This document shows, piece by piece, positions 1 through 7,667 of a DNA stretch of 37,481 nt. This DNA is from Microscillaceae bacterium (GTDB lineage: Bacteria; Bacteroidota; Bacteroidia; Cytophagales; Microscillaceae): positions 1 through 37,481 of the forward strand of contig JAABSX010000041.1 of the NCBI GenBank assembly GCA_011390205.1, read 5' to 3'. Every line of letters starts with the position of its first letter. The first letter of the stretch is position 1. The translations under genes were made by a program, and so were the position numbers. The notes beneath the pieces are model-generated. The model saw nothing but the letters and a program-made list of their open reading frames with translations, searched no databases and was not told the DNA's origin.

Positions 1-39
1 GATTCATGGTATAATTATTAATGGTTAGAAGCCCCCTAA

Positions 40-52
40 CCCCCGAAGGGGG
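40..52. repeat. short GC-rich hairpin (C5-GAA-G5)
   Basis: Five C, a GAA loop and five G form a perfect short stem inside AT-rich intergenic DNA, preceded by a second C-run at 32-36. I recall similar C-run/GAA/G-run motifs being scattered between genes in Bacteroidota genomes, but I cannot confirm other copies from this window. It could be a repeat or a weak terminator. Confidence 0.4.
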
Positions 53-128
53 AATTAAATTATTGGGTGCAAAATGGTTATATGGTTTGTTTTATAATTC
101 ATTCTTATTTATGTAACCTATTCTAAAA

Positions 129-145
129 ACCGACTAATGGTCGGT
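129..145. promoter_or_regulatory. candidate TetR operator, distal copy
   Basis: ACCGAC and GTCGGT form a 6-bp inverted repeat with a 5-nt spacer. The same arms occur at 1597-1613 beside the tetR gene, and both copies share a 15-nt block (121-135 and 1589-1603). Two matching palindromes, one in front of the regulator gene, are typical of a TetR operator pair. The target of this copy is probably a leftward gene outside the window. That last point is inference. Confidence 0.6.
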
Positions 146-237
146 ATAAGGGTAAAAAAAAAGATTTTATTTTGTTACTATTTTGAGGCAATATATAAGG
201 TATTTGCCACAGCATCTGAACCAAGTGATTGGCTACG

Positions 238-693
238 TCACTCACTGTTTAATCTTAAAATTTCTTGGATAATATTCTCAGAAACTCTAAAATCAGTTTG
301 TAATAATTTATCAATTAAAGGTTTTACCTTTTCAATTATTGACATCTCCTTTGCTTTATGAATAACCCCTAGTGTTCCTGTCATTTTAAATTTTAACTTA
401 ACTGCTAACTTACGAGCTTTTAAATCATCAAGTAAGAGCAATACATTATCATATTCTGAAGCTAATGCAATAGCACTTGCTTCTCCATAATCAACTTGTG
501 TTTCAAGAAAAGCTTGATATTTCTTATCAGAAACAGCCTTTACTTTAATCCAATCAGGTAAATCTTCCCCAAATTCTTGTGCGATTTCAGGTGTTGTTAT
601 TAATTCACCATATACCTTTTCCAAAAGATTAAGTTCATCAATCTTATGAAACAATATCAGTGTGCTTGTATCTGAAATTACTACTCTAGGCAT
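238..693 (-). CDS. PIN-like toxin, DUF3368 family
   Basis: This 151-residue protein fits the DUF3368 family, VapC-like PIN-domain proteins that usually act as RNase toxins. The acidic residues expected of a PIN active site are visible: Asp8 in the N-terminal VISDTS motif, Glu36/Glu40, Glu71 in the DYGEAS motif and Asp89/Asp90. The gene overlaps the upstream small UPF0175 gene by 8 nt, so the two are almost certainly co-transcribed as antitoxin then toxin. The pair is AT-rich compared with its neighbours and sits between a tetR gene and a distant copy of that regulator's palindrome, which suggests insertion by transfer. RNase activity is known for the wider family and not shown here. Confidence 0.85.
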   Translation of the reverse strand: MPRVVISDTSTLILFHKIDELNLLEKVYGELITTPEIAQEFGEDLPDWIKVKAVSDKKYQAFLETQVDYGEASAIALASEYDNVLLLLDDLKARKLAVKLKFKMTGTLGVIHKAKEMSIIEKVKPLIDKLLQTDFRVSENIIQEILRLNSE

Positions 694-913
694 TTTCTAT
701 ATCATTATGTAAATCATCAATTAATCTACTAAATACAGATACGCCATACTTTCCTAGTAGCTCAATGAACGCCCTCTTAGACAGACCAGCTATTTGTGCG
801 GCTTGACCTGCTGAAAGTTTAGCATCTTCATACAGCTTGGTGGCGACTATCATCGAGAAATCATAGTCTGTCAAGTCTATATCATCTGGAATATTTAATT
901 GAACTTTTCTCAT
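686..913 (-). CDS. UPF0175 family antitoxin
   Basis: This 75-residue protein matches the UPF0175 family, small proteins commonly encoded just upstream of DUF3368/PIN toxins. The central part (residues 33-60), with the segment LSAGQAAQIAGLSKRAF, looks like a helix-turn-helix, fitting a DNA-binding antitoxin that represses its own promoter. The N-terminal segment VQLNIPDDI is also typical of the family. Its end overlaps the start of the PIN gene by 8 nt. It starts 28 nt downstream of the end of the minus-strand tetR gene, so it may also receive read-through from that gene. The antitoxin role is inferred from family and gene order. Confidence 0.85.
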   Translation of the reverse strand: MRKVQLNIPDDIDLTDYDFSMIVATKLYEDAKLSAGQAAQIAGLSKRAFIELLGKYGVSVFSRLIDDLHNDIENA

Positions 914-940
914 AATTATTAATTTTGTTTTAAAAATAAT

Positions 941-1567
941 TCACAATTCATTTCTTATCCCCTGATTCACCACAGCAAAGAAACAATCTTTGAATTGCTG
1001 TGCTTTGAGGTCAAAGTGTTTTTCAAACATTTCACCTTTCATATCTATCATTTGCAAGATACCTGTGGACATTGCCCAAAGTGCTTTTGCTAATACCAAG
1101 GGGTGCAGATTGCTTTTAATGCTGCCATCTTTGATGCCTTGCTGAATTGCCCCGACCATTATCTCATTGATTTTCAGCATGCCTTCCATTGATTTTTCTA
1201 TGTCTATTTTGGTATCTACTGCCTCAAAAAGAGAGATAAATTGATAATAATTTGGATAATCTATCGCAAACTGAAAATAGGCGTAGCCAATTGCCTCTAT
1301 TTTATCTACTCCTTTTTCTTTGCTTTCTGAGGCTTTTTTGAACTCTTGAACCATAATTTTTGTAGCACGGTGCCTGATTTCAAGTAAGATTTCATCTTTA
1401 CTCTTATAGTAAACATAGAGCGTTGCTTTGCCGAGTTCTGCTTCTTTGGCGATGTCGTCCATCGTAGCATTATGGATTCCTTTTGAAAACAATACATTCT
1501 CAGCAGCATCTATGATTTCTTCTTGCCTTTGTCTTTTTTCTCTTACTCTTCTTTCTTTAATGCCCAT
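941..1567 (-). CDS. TetR/AcrR family transcriptional regulator
   Basis: The N-terminal 55 residues form a standard TetR helix-turn-helix: a basic lead, then IIDAAENVLFSKGI, MDDIAKEAEL and GKATLYVYYKSKDEIL. The rest is the variable ligand-binding and dimerisation part. The length of 208 residues is usual. A perfect 8-bp-arm palindrome sits 30 nt upstream of the start and overlaps the predicted transcription start, so the gene is probably autorepressed. A second copy of the palindrome at 129-145, beyond the toxin-antitoxin pair, suggests a target to the left, such as an efflux operon, which is a common TetR partner. The ligand is unknown. Confidence 0.9.
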   Translation of the reverse strand: MGIKERRVREKRQRQEEIIDAAENVLFSKGIHNATMDDIAKEAELGKATLYVYYKSKDEILLEIRHRATKIMVQEFKKASESKEKGVDKIEAIGYAYFQFAIDYPNYYQFISLFEAVDTKIDIEKSMEGMLKINEIMVGAIQQGIKDGSIKSNLHPLVLAKALWAMSTGILQMIDMKGEMFEKHFDLKAQQFKDCFFAVVNQGIRNEL

Positions 1568-1596
1568 TTCTTAGGTTTCTGTACCGTGTTCTAAAA

Positions 1597-1613
1597 ACCG
1601 ACTGTTAGTCGGT
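1597..1613. promoter_or_regulatory. candidate TetR operator, autoregulatory copy
   Basis: The palindrome has 8-bp arms when extended to 1596-1614 (AACCGACT, a 3-nt spacer, AGTCGGTT). It lies between the putative -7 box of the tetR promoter (1618-1625, minus strand) and the tetR start codon at 1567. A bound dimer would cover the predicted transcription start. The matching copy at 129-145 supports a real operator. Confidence 0.65.
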
Positions 1614-1617
1614 TATG

Positions 1618-1625
1618 CAAACATA
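1618..1625 (-). promoter_or_regulatory. putative -7 box of tetR promoter
   Basis: Read on the minus strand this is TATGTTTG, a match to the Bacteroidota -7 consensus TAnnTTTG. No clear TTG is present at -33. The predicted transcription start falls inside the adjoining palindrome, which supports repression by TetR. Confidence 0.45.
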
Positions 1626-1700
1626 ACACTTATTTTTGGGAATAGTTCAGTGTTAGGAAATATTTTTTTATAAAGTTGTGGGTTATCTTTTAAAACAGAC

Positions 1701-2480
1701 TCAGGGGCAGCATTTTTTTAGCTTGGTGTCTAAGTCTGCAAAAATATCTTGCCCACCTGTCAGCTCTGTGAGCGTCTTTGCAGCTTTCATTTCTGTCAAT
1801 TTAAGGTCTTTCAATTCGCTATGATGGTATGCCGATGCCTTAAAACCAGTTTCTAAAGTCTGCCACTGCTCCCAAGAAAACTCCAAACCTCCCACGGGTA
1901 CTATAGATACCCAAAGCTTCCAGGCATAAGGCAGTCCTTCTTTATCTACTAGCCAAAGGTAGGAGTCTCCAGGAGTGCTTCCTCCGCTTTGATAAGTAAT
2001 GAGTAGGGCTGCTTCTCCATTGCTGAGCTTCACCAGTTTGCGTTGTGTGCCAGGGTCAAAAAGTTTGGCTACAGGGTTGAGCCAAAAAGAATCATTGACC
2101 CATATTTCCCAAGCTTTTTGAATGAGTTCTTGCTCATTGAGTTGGCTTCCTTCGGCTTTTTGCTTCACGATGCCTGTTTGTGGGTTAAGATTGACCAACA
2201 CTACATTTCCCTCCCAAGTTACTTGAGCATAATGCCTGACCTTGTCCCAGACAAGCTGTCTTCTGCCCCCAAAAGTCCAGCTTACTGCCCCTGTTTCGTT
2301 CCAAGCCTCTACATTGACGGCTTTCATCATCTTTTTAGCAAGGGCATCTGCCTCTGGGCCTTCTTTGCCTTGAGGGACTGACTCGTTGCTCCACCAAAAA
2401 AGACCGCCTCCTATGAGCAGCAATATACCCACAGAGATGAGTAAAATCTTGACCCACTTATTTTTGATAAATTTCATCAT
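1701..2480 (-). CDS. membrane-anchored protein of unknown function
   Basis: I do not recognise this 259-residue protein. It has a basic N-terminus (MMKFIKNKWVK) followed by one hydrophobic segment at about residues 12-31. It is probably anchored in the inner membrane, with the remainder outside the cytoplasm. That remainder is rich in Trp and Tyr and appears mostly beta, with segments such as AVSWTFGGRRQLVWD and HYAQVTWEGNVVLVNL. It faintly resembles proteins that handle lipids or measure outer-membrane load, but I cannot name a family. It ends in Lys-Lys-Cys-Cys-Pro. The gene stands alone, divergent from the lipocalin-like gene at 2623. A -7-like box (TACTTTTG) lies 35 nt upstream of the start. 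Confidence 0.75.
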   Translation of the reverse strand: MMKFIKNKWVKILLISVGILLLIGGGLFWWSNESVPQGKEGPEADALAKKMMKAVNVEAWNETGAVSWTFGGRRQLVWDKVRHYAQVTWEGNVVLVNLNPQTGIVKQKAEGSQLNEQELIQKAWEIWVNDSFWLNPVAKLFDPGTQRKLVKLSNGEAALLITYQSGGSTPGDSYLWLVDKEGLPYAWKLWVSIVPVGGLEFSWEQWQTLETGFKASAYHHSELKDLKLTEMKAAKTLTELTGGQDIFADLDTKLKKCCP

Positions 2481-2514
2481 GTTGTTTTGTGTTTGTGCCT
2501 GAGTATAACTTTCT

Positions 2515-2522
2515 CAAAAGTA
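2515..2522 (-). promoter_or_regulatory. putative -7 box for the gene at 1701-2480
   Basis: On the minus strand this reads TACTTTTG, matching TAnnTTTG. It would give a leader of about 28 nt. No TTG lies at the expected -33 distance, so support is partial. Confidence 0.35.
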
Positions 2523-2622
2523 CAATTTTTTAGAGAAATATAAGCTTCTCAAAGATTCAAAAAACGGATTGTATCTTTCAAAGCTTATCACACGTTAAAA
2601 CATCAAACTAAAAAATATCACG

Positions 2623-3621
2623 ATGAAAAACACACTATACCTCTTTTTATGGATGTCTCTTATGCCTTTTTACACACTTTATGCACAAGAGATAGACATA
2701 GAGAAACGAAACAAAGACTTGGCTGGCTATTGGATGATAGAAGACAAAGGCGTACTCGTCATAGAAAGCAATGGAGAAATTAGACTGGAGGTCAATGGAG
2801 AAGTAATCAACACGGGCAACTGGAAACTGAGCGAAGACGGGAGTATTTTTTACATCTTAGAGGAGGATGATATTCGAGAAACCATGGAAATTATCCGTGT
2901 CAATGAGCAGGAGTTCAGTTTTCATCCTGATTTAGAAAGTGCTGAGGTCGTTACATTGACAAAGGTAGATAAAGCATCTGTAACCATGCCCGAAGAAACT
3001 ACAGTGACAGAAAGAGGTTCACTCAGCAGTGAAGACATCACCAAACGCAAGAAACTTTTGATAGGTAGCTGGATATTAGAGGGGAGTAGTATGCTTGTAA
3101 TCAAAGAAGATGGTACCATTCAAGAAAAAAAAGAAGGGGAGGTGCATAACTCAGGCACTTGGAAACTCAGTGAAGTGGGCAATACTTTTTTAATCTTCGA
3201 GGAGGGGAATTTAGAAGAAGAAATTACAATCGTGGATGTTACAAGTACTCAGTTTATCATGGAAACCCCAGACAAAACGCAACTTACACTTTTCAAAGAA
3301 AAAGCCCTCTCACAAGATGAAATCAAAGCACGTCAAAAACAAATTATAGGCACTTGGGAGGCAAATACAATAGATGTGAGGGCAGTAGAAAATCCTGACA
3401 TCTCGCTCATCATTGAAATCAAAAAAGGAGGGGTTTTTAATTCTTCTAATGGAGATGATTTTGATAAATCAGGCAACTGGACACTCAGCAAAGATGGCAA
3501 TTACCTCAATATCTCAGGAAATGGAGAAGATAAACAGACCTCTCGCATTATCTCCCTCAGCCAAGAGGAGCTGCTGCTATTGACAGGCTCTAAAACTGTA
3601 AGCTTTACAAGAATCAAATAA
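2623..3621 (+). CDS. secreted protein with three lipocalin-like repeats
   Basis: A signal peptide (about residues 1-21, ending at the TLYAQ segment) directs export. The mature protein consists of three repeats of about 95-100 residues, beginning near residues 32, 145 and 240. Each starts with G-[YST]-W (GYW, GSW, GTW). Each then has a strand of the type VLVIESNGEI, followed by a GNWKLSEDG-like turn (GNW, GTW, GNW). This matches the lipocalin-like domains common in Bacteroidota secreted proteins. Linkers between repeats contain E/K-rich segments with a conserved ARQKQIIGTW-like lead. The ligand is unknown. The gene is monocistronic and converges with glnS. Confidence 0.75.
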   Translation: MKNTLYLFLWMSLMPFYTLYAQEIDIEKRNKDLAGYWMIEDKGVLVIESNGEIRLEVNGEVINTGNWKLSEDGSIFYILEEDDIRETMEIIRVNEQEFSFHPDLESAEVVTLTKVDKASVTMPEETTVTERGSLSSEDITKRKKLLIGSWILEGSSMLVIKEDGTIQEKKEGEVHNSGTWKLSEVGNTFLIFEEGNLEEEITIVDVTSTQFIMETPDKTQLTLFKEKALSQDEIKARQKQIIGTWEANTIDVRAVENPDISLIIEIKKGGVFNSSNGDDFDKSGNWTLSKDGNYLNISGNGEDKQTSRIISLSQEELLLLTGSKTVSFTRIK

Positions 3622-3625
3622 ATAG

Positions 3626-3667
3626 AAAAACTCCAGAGGAATGACTTTGACAGCCTGCCTCTGGAGT
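3626..3667 (-). terminator. terminator downstream of glnS
   Basis: ACTCCAGAGG and CCTCTGGAGT (3630-3639 and 3658-3667) form a perfect 10-bp stem. On the minus strand the stem is followed by TTTTTCTATTT, so it fits a Rho-independent terminator for glnS. The stem lies between two converging genes and may also slow transcription from the plus strand. Confidence 0.75.
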
Positions 3668-3695
3668 AATGCTTGGCACATCGTATTCATCAATC

Positions 3696-5387
3696 TCAGT
3701 GCTTTCCTTGCTCTTTTGCCCAAGTATCTTTGAGCGTAACCGTACGGTTAAATACCAAATGGGATGGTTTAGAGTCATAAATATCCACACAAAAATATCC
3801 TAGACGTTGAAACTGAAATTTATCACCTGCTTTGGCATCTTTGAGGCTGGGCTCTAGCTTGGCATCGGTGATGATTTTGAGAGAATCAGGATTGATAAAT
3901 TCCTTAAAATCTTTTTCTTTATCACCCAAGGGGTCTTCTACATTGAAAAGGCGGTCATACAGTCTTACTTCGGCATCGATGGCCTGTGCTGCTGATACCC
4001 AGTGAATCGTACCTTTTACTTTGATTCCGCTGGTGTCTTCTCCGCTTTTAGAGTCAGGGAAGTACTTGCAGTGTAGCTCAGTGATATTGCCTTGCTCATC
4101 CTTGAGGTAGTTTTCACACTCGATGATGTAGGCAGATTTAAGGCGGACTAGCCTTTGAGGACCTAATCTATAAAATTTCTTAGGCGGTGGCGGATTCTCC
4201 AAGAAATCGTCTCTCTCTATGTAAATTTCTCTTGAGAAAGGCATCATACGCTGTCCTGCTTCTGCATCTTCAGGGTTATTCTCAGTGCTGAGTTCTTCTA
4301 TTTGTCCTTCAGGATAATTGGTAATAATCACCTTGATAGGGTCAAGCACTGCCATCACCCTTGGGGCTATTCTGTTGAGGTGCTCACGTACACTATTTTC
4401 TAAGAGAGAAACATCAGTAATACTTTTACGCTTGGTAATTCCTGTTTTTTGCACAAAATCCACGATAGATTCAGGCGTGTAACCTCTTCTACGCAAGCCC
4501 GAAAGTGTAGGCATACGAGGGTCTTCCCAGCCATTGACGTGTTTTTCTTCTACCAGTTGGAGGAGTTTGCTTTTGCTCGTAACGGTGTAGTTGATCTCCA
4601 AGCGTGAAAACTCGGTTTGCTCAGAAGGATGAATCTCTAAAGCCTTGATGAACCAATTATACAGTGGGCGGTGCACCTCAAACTCAAGGGTACAGAGGGA
4701 GTGCGTTATTTTTTCTAAAGAATCAGACTGTCCGTGTGCAAAATCATAGGTAGGGTATATTTTCCAAGTATCACCTGTGCGGTGATGATGGGCTTTCTTG
4801 ATACGATACATGCCAGGGTCACGGAGGTGCATATTGGGCGAAGCCATGTCTATTTTTGCCCTTAGTACATACGTACCTTCTTCAAATTCACCCTTTTTCA
4901 TTCGCTCAAATAAGTCTAGGCTTTCTTCTACGGGTCTATTGCGGAAGGGGCTTCCCTTGCCTGGCTCTGTAGGCGTGCCTTTGAGGGCATTGAATGCTTC
5001 AGTGCTGAGTTCATCTACATAAGCCTTGTCAGCTTTAATGAGCTGTACCGCAAAATCATACAAGGTATCAAAATAATCAGAGGCATAATATTCACGCTCT
5101 CCCCAGTCAAAGCCCAGCCAACGGATGTCTTCTTTGATAGAGTCCACATAGCGTACATCTTCTTTGGCGGGATTGGTATCATCAAACCTTAGATTGCAAA
5201 GTCCTCCATACTTTTGAGCCAAGCCAAAATTAAGACAGATAGACTTGGCATGCCCAATGTGTAGAAATCCATTGGGTTCGGGGGGGAATCTTGTATGAAC
5301 TTTTGCACCGTGTTTTTCGTCTTTGAGGTCTTGCTCTATGATATTTTCTATAAAATTTAAAGAGGTTTTATTTTCTGGGTTGCTCAT
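3696..5387 (-). CDS. glnS: glutaminyl-tRNA synthetase
   Basis: This enzyme charges tRNA-Gln with glutamine in the cytoplasm using ATP. The class I signatures are present: the HIGH motif at residues 43-46 within [10 protein letters not shown], and a KMSKS-type loop TSKSK at 270-274. The early block [10 protein letters not shown] is typical of the GlnRS/GluRS family. The C-terminal half carries the beta-barrel anticodon-binding domains (for example [21 protein letters not shown]). At 563 residues it is close to the usual 550-560. The amidation motif set of GluRS is absent and the C-terminal barrels are of the GlnRS type, so direct glutaminylation is likely. The gene is monocistronic, with a terminator at 3626-3667. 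Confidence 0.97.
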   Translation of the reverse strand: MSNPENKTSLNFIENIIEQDLKDEKHGAKVHTRFPPEPNGFLHIGHAKSICLNFGLAQKYGGLCNLRFDDTNPAKEDVRYVDSIKEDIRWLGFDWGEREYYASDYFDTLYDFAVQLIKADKAYVDELSTEAFNALKGTPTEPGKGSPFRNRPVEESLDLFERMKKGEFEEGTYVLRAKIDMASPNMHLRDPGMYRIKKAHHHRTGDTWKIYPTYDFAHGQSDSLEKITHSLCTLEFEVHRPLYNWFIKALEIHPSEQTEFSRLEINYTVTSKSKLLQLVEEKHVNGWEDPRMPTLSGLRRRGYTPESIVDFVQKTGITKRKSITDVSLLENSVREHLNRIAPRVMAVLDPIKVIITNYPEGQIEELSTENNPEDAEAGQRMMPFSREIYIERDDFLENPPPPKKFYRLGPQRLVRLKSAYIIECENYLKDEQGNITELHCKYFPDSKSGEDTSGIKVKGTIHWVSAAQAIDAEVRLYDRLFNVEDPLGDKEKDFKEFINPDSLKIITDAKLEPSLKDAKAGDKFQFQRLGYFCVDIYDSKPSHLVFNRTVTLKDTWAKEQGKH

Positions 5388-5422
5388 GTTTGTTTTTAAA
5401 TTTTTTTGAGAATCTTAGCCTA

Positions 5423-5448
5423 CAAAGATACACATTATTTTTAGTCAA
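5423..5448 (-). promoter_or_regulatory. putative glnS promoter
   Basis: The minus strand carries TATCTTTG (5430 to 5423), a good -7 match, 36 nt upstream of the glnS start. A TTG lies 15 nt further upstream (5448 to 5446), which is shorter than the usual spacing of about 19-21. Confidence 0.45.
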
Positions 5449-5489
5449 GATTTTTTAGGGGGTAAAAAAACATTCATTTCTTCTATCAA

Positions 5490-5640
5490 TAACTCACCGC
5501 CGATAATAGGAATCGCCTCGCTGTTTTAAGCGTCCTCACATACCCACAGCAAACTGTTCTTAGCATCCGCAACTGTTCTTAGATGCTATGACTAGTTTGC
5601 TGTTGTGGATTACGCTTAACGCCATGGCCTACGACCGGTG
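5490..5640. repeat. long imperfect inverted repeat with internal direct repeat
   Basis: Short matching blocks appear in order on both arms: TTAAGCGT (5526-5533) with ACGCTTAA (5612-5619), GCAAACT (5549-5555) with AGTTTGC (5594-5600), and GCATC with GATGC near the loop. AACTGTTCTTAG occurs twice (5552-5563 and 5571-5582) as a direct repeat. The arms contain bulges, so an old or structure-constrained element is more likely than a recent duplication. Confidence 0.6.
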
Positions 5641-5658
5641 GGAAAAAGTCCTTTGTGC

Positions 5659-5727
5659 TGTCATTCCGTAGGAATCCGCTGTACTGCGTAGCTCTTTGTC
5701 ACGCCTTCAGATTCCTACGGAATGACA
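5659..5727. repeat. 18-bp perfect inverted repeat, 33-nt loop
   Basis: TGTCATTCCGTAGGAATC (5659-5676) is repeated exactly in inverse as 5710-5727. The loop is 33 nt. It has no U-tract and lies well away from any gene end, so a terminator is unlikely. The layout suits a miniature mobile or palindromic repeat unit, but other genomic copies cannot be seen from here. Confidence 0.7.
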
Positions 5728-5761
5728 TACTAGCTCAAAACTCTGTTCTCTGGTCGGTGGC

Positions 5762-5815
5762 GAAATGGCTGTAAACCAACTCCTAATCTTTTACGAACTT
5801 CTCAACAGCCATTTC
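5762..5815. repeat. 11-bp inverted repeat
   Basis: GAAATGGCTGT (5762-5772) pairs with ACAGCCATTTC (5805-5815). It is the third hairpin in the cluster downstream of the 18-bp inverted repeat, with a 32-nt loop similar in size to the 33-nt loop before it. Confidence 0.55.
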
Positions 5816-5994
5816 TAAAACACCAACCCAAATCTTTTCTTATGATGGTCTTAAAGCCTTTACCAGTGTATAAATGGATTAAGTTTAAAGCAGTATGACT
5901 TTGAGAAAAAAATCTCAGGAAAATTTGAAAAATAAAATATTTTCCATAAATTGCACCCACTTAATTATGAATTAAACAATTTTTAGAAAAAAAG

Positions 5995-7503
5995 ATGAAA
6001 TCACCCTATTTTAAGGAAGAACATCATTTATTTAGAGAAACAGTGCATGACTTCTTTGCAAAGGAAGTCATGCCACATGTTTCTGAGTGGGAAGACAACA
6101 GACGTGTACCCAAGGACATTTGGAAAAAAATGGGTGACATGGGCTATCTTGGTCTATGCCACAAAGAAGAATATGGAGGCATGGATGCTGATATTTGGTA
6201 CTCGGTCATTTTTCTAGAAGAATTGGCAAAGACCAATGGAGGATTTAGCTCCAATGTGAGCGTACATATCTATATGGCTACCAATCACATCGCCAAAGCA
6301 GGAAGCGAACAACTCAAGCAAAAATATTTAGTGCCTTCTATTGCAGGTGAAATGGTGGCTGCCCTTGCCGTTTCGGAACCAGGGGCAGGCTCTGATGTGT
6401 CTGCCATTCGCACAAATGCACGCCGAGAAGGAGACAATTTTATTGTAAATGGTCAAAAGCTCTGGATTACCAACGGGACTTACTGTGATTTTTATACTAC
6501 TGCCGTCAAGACCGAAAACGGCATTACATTGATGGTCATAGATGGCAATGCAGAAGGCGTAACCCGCAACAAACTGAATAAAATGGGCTTACACAGCTCG
6601 GATACTGCCGAAGTTTATTTTGACAATGTAAAAGTGCCTGTTTCTAATGTCATCGGTGAAGAAGGAAGAGGTTTTCACTACATTATGGATAGTTTTCAGC
6701 TAGAAAGATTGGTAATCGGGATGAGCTCTATAGGAGCAAACGAACAAACACTCGAGCAGACCTTGCAATACATGGCAGAGCGTGAAACCTTTGGCAGGGC
6801 TATCAATAAATACCAAGTCTTGCGCCATACCATTGCACAACTTGCCTCGGAAGTAGAACAAAATAAGCAATTTGTGTATCATACTTGTTGGCTACACGAG
6901 CAAGGCGAATACGTAGTCAAAGAATGCTCCATGATTAAGCTACTCAGTGCCGAACTCAATAAAAAAGTAGTGGACGAATGCCTACAAATGTTCGGTGGCT
7001 ATGGCTACGTAGAAGATTTTCCGATTTGCCGAGCTTACAGAGATGTACGGGTAGGCACGATTGCAGGAGGTACTTCACAAATTATGCGTGAGATTATCTC
7101 CAAAATCGTGGTAGATGGCATTGAACACAAACGAGCCTACAACCCTTCGGATGCCCAAAACATACAAGGAAATAATACAAGTATTGTAGCTAAAGAAATT
7201 ATTAAATCACTTGCTGATAGATTCCGTCCCGAAAAAGCAGCCGATTATGCTACAACTATACATTATGACATCTCTGGTGAAAACGGAGGACAATATACCA
7301 TCAAAATCGCCAATGGAGCTTGCCAAGTGGAAGAAGGCTTGCAAGGTGAGGCCAAGTGCATCATCAATGTAGCGGATAAACTCTACGAAGCCCTCGAGAC
7401 AGGCAAGGCCGATGCTCAAGCTGCTTTTATGAATGGAGAAATCAAAGTCAGTGATGTGGGCGAGATGATGAATTTTACCAAAGTATTTAAAAGACTTTCT
7501 TAA
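5995..7503 (+). CDS. acyl-CoA dehydrogenase with C-terminal SCP2-like domain
   Basis: Residues 1-380 are an FAD-dependent acyl-CoA dehydrogenase: N-terminal helical domain, middle barrel with AVSEPGAGSDVSAI (125-138) and WITNG (157-161), and a C-terminal helical domain with AERETFGRAI and FGGYGYVED. Residue 358 is Gly in IAGGTSQI, where medium-chain enzymes carry the catalytic Glu. Glu237 in FQLERL sits where long-chain and isovaleryl enzymes place their base, so this is probably a long- or branched-chain enzyme. Residues of about 396-502 add an SCP2-like lipid-binding domain (AAFMNGEIKVSDVGEMM). It starts a plus-strand block with an acyl-CoA ligase. A terminator follows at 7526-7567. Confidence 0.9.
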   Translation: MKSPYFKEEHHLFRETVHDFFAKEVMPHVSEWEDNRRVPKDIWKKMGDMGYLGLCHKEEYGGMDADIWYSVIFLEELAKTNGGFSSNVSVHIYMATNHIAKAGSEQLKQKYLVPSIAGEMVAALAVSEPGAGSDVSAIRTNARREGDNFIVNGQKLWITNGTYCDFYTTAVKTENGITLMVIDGNAEGVTRNKLNKMGLHSSDTAEVYFDNVKVPVSNVIGEEGRGFHYIMDSFQLERLVIGMSSIGANEQTLEQTLQYMAERETFGRAINKYQVLRHTIAQLASEVEQNKQFVYHTCWLHEQGEYVVKECSMIKLLSAELNKKVVDECLQMFGGYGYVEDFPICRAYRDVRVGTIAGGTSQIMREIISKIVVDGIEHKRAYNPSDAQNIQGNNTSIVAKEIIKSLADRFRPEKAADYATTIHYDISGENGGQYTIKIANGACQVEEGLQGEAKCIINVADKLYEALETGKADAQAAFMNGEIKVSDVGEMMNFTKVFKRLS

Positions 7504-7525
7504 CATTGACCGCAGATTTACAAAA

Positions 7526-7567
7526 CCCACTTTGTGAGCAGACACTCGAAAGTGGGTATTTTTTTGT
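7526..7567 (+). terminator. terminator after acyl-CoA dehydrogenase
   Basis: CCCACTTT (7526-7533) and AAAGTGGG (7549-7556) form an 8-bp stem followed by a run of T from 7558. The stem begins 23 nt after the stop codon, so the dehydrogenase and ligase are probably separate transcripts. Confidence 0.8.
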
Positions 7568-7617
7568 CAATACCGATAAAGAATCGTAAAACTTTAACCA
7601 ATTCTAACTTTCAGAGT

Positions 7618-7625
7618 TATCTTTG
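7618..7625 (+). promoter_or_regulatory. putative -7 box for the acyl-CoA ligase
   Basis: TATCTTTG matches the Bacteroidota TAnnTTTG consensus. It overlaps the first possible ATG of the open frame (7623), so if it is real, translation must start at the later ATG at 7668. No clear -33 TTG is seen. Confidence 0.4.
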
Positions 7626-7667
7626 AAATATTTTATTTCACCTAAAAATAACAATACACAAAGAATT

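Larger units (their letters stand above)
1..237. other. intergenic region at left edge
   Basis: No gene can be supported here. The stretch holds a short GC-rich hairpin (five C, GAA, five G, at 40-52) in otherwise AT-rich DNA, and a TetR-type palindrome at 129-145 that is listed separately. A minus-strand gene might start at or just beyond the left edge, because CAT at 4-6 could be a start codon, but nothing in the window tests this. Confidence 0.5.
5388..5994. other. 607-nt gene-free region with several inverted repeats
   Basis: I see no credible ORF here. The middle (5490-5815) holds three inverted repeats in a row, listed separately. Their outer sequences share a CACCG/CGGTGG-like motif (near 5493, 5634 and 5754). 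The region looks like a non-autonomous repeat element or a nest of structured RNA. The last 150 nt before the acyl-CoA dehydrogenase are plain AT-rich DNA, presumably its promoter, though I find no clear -7 box. Confidence 0.6.

Noticed and set aside
137-361. 74-residue plus-strand frame at the left end
   Set aside because: It runs antisense through the end of the PIN toxin gene and has no recognisable features.
7623-7667. First ATG of the acyl-CoA ligase frame
   Set aside because: It coincides with a -7 box, and the extra residues look unlike the family. The later ATG at 7668 fits better.
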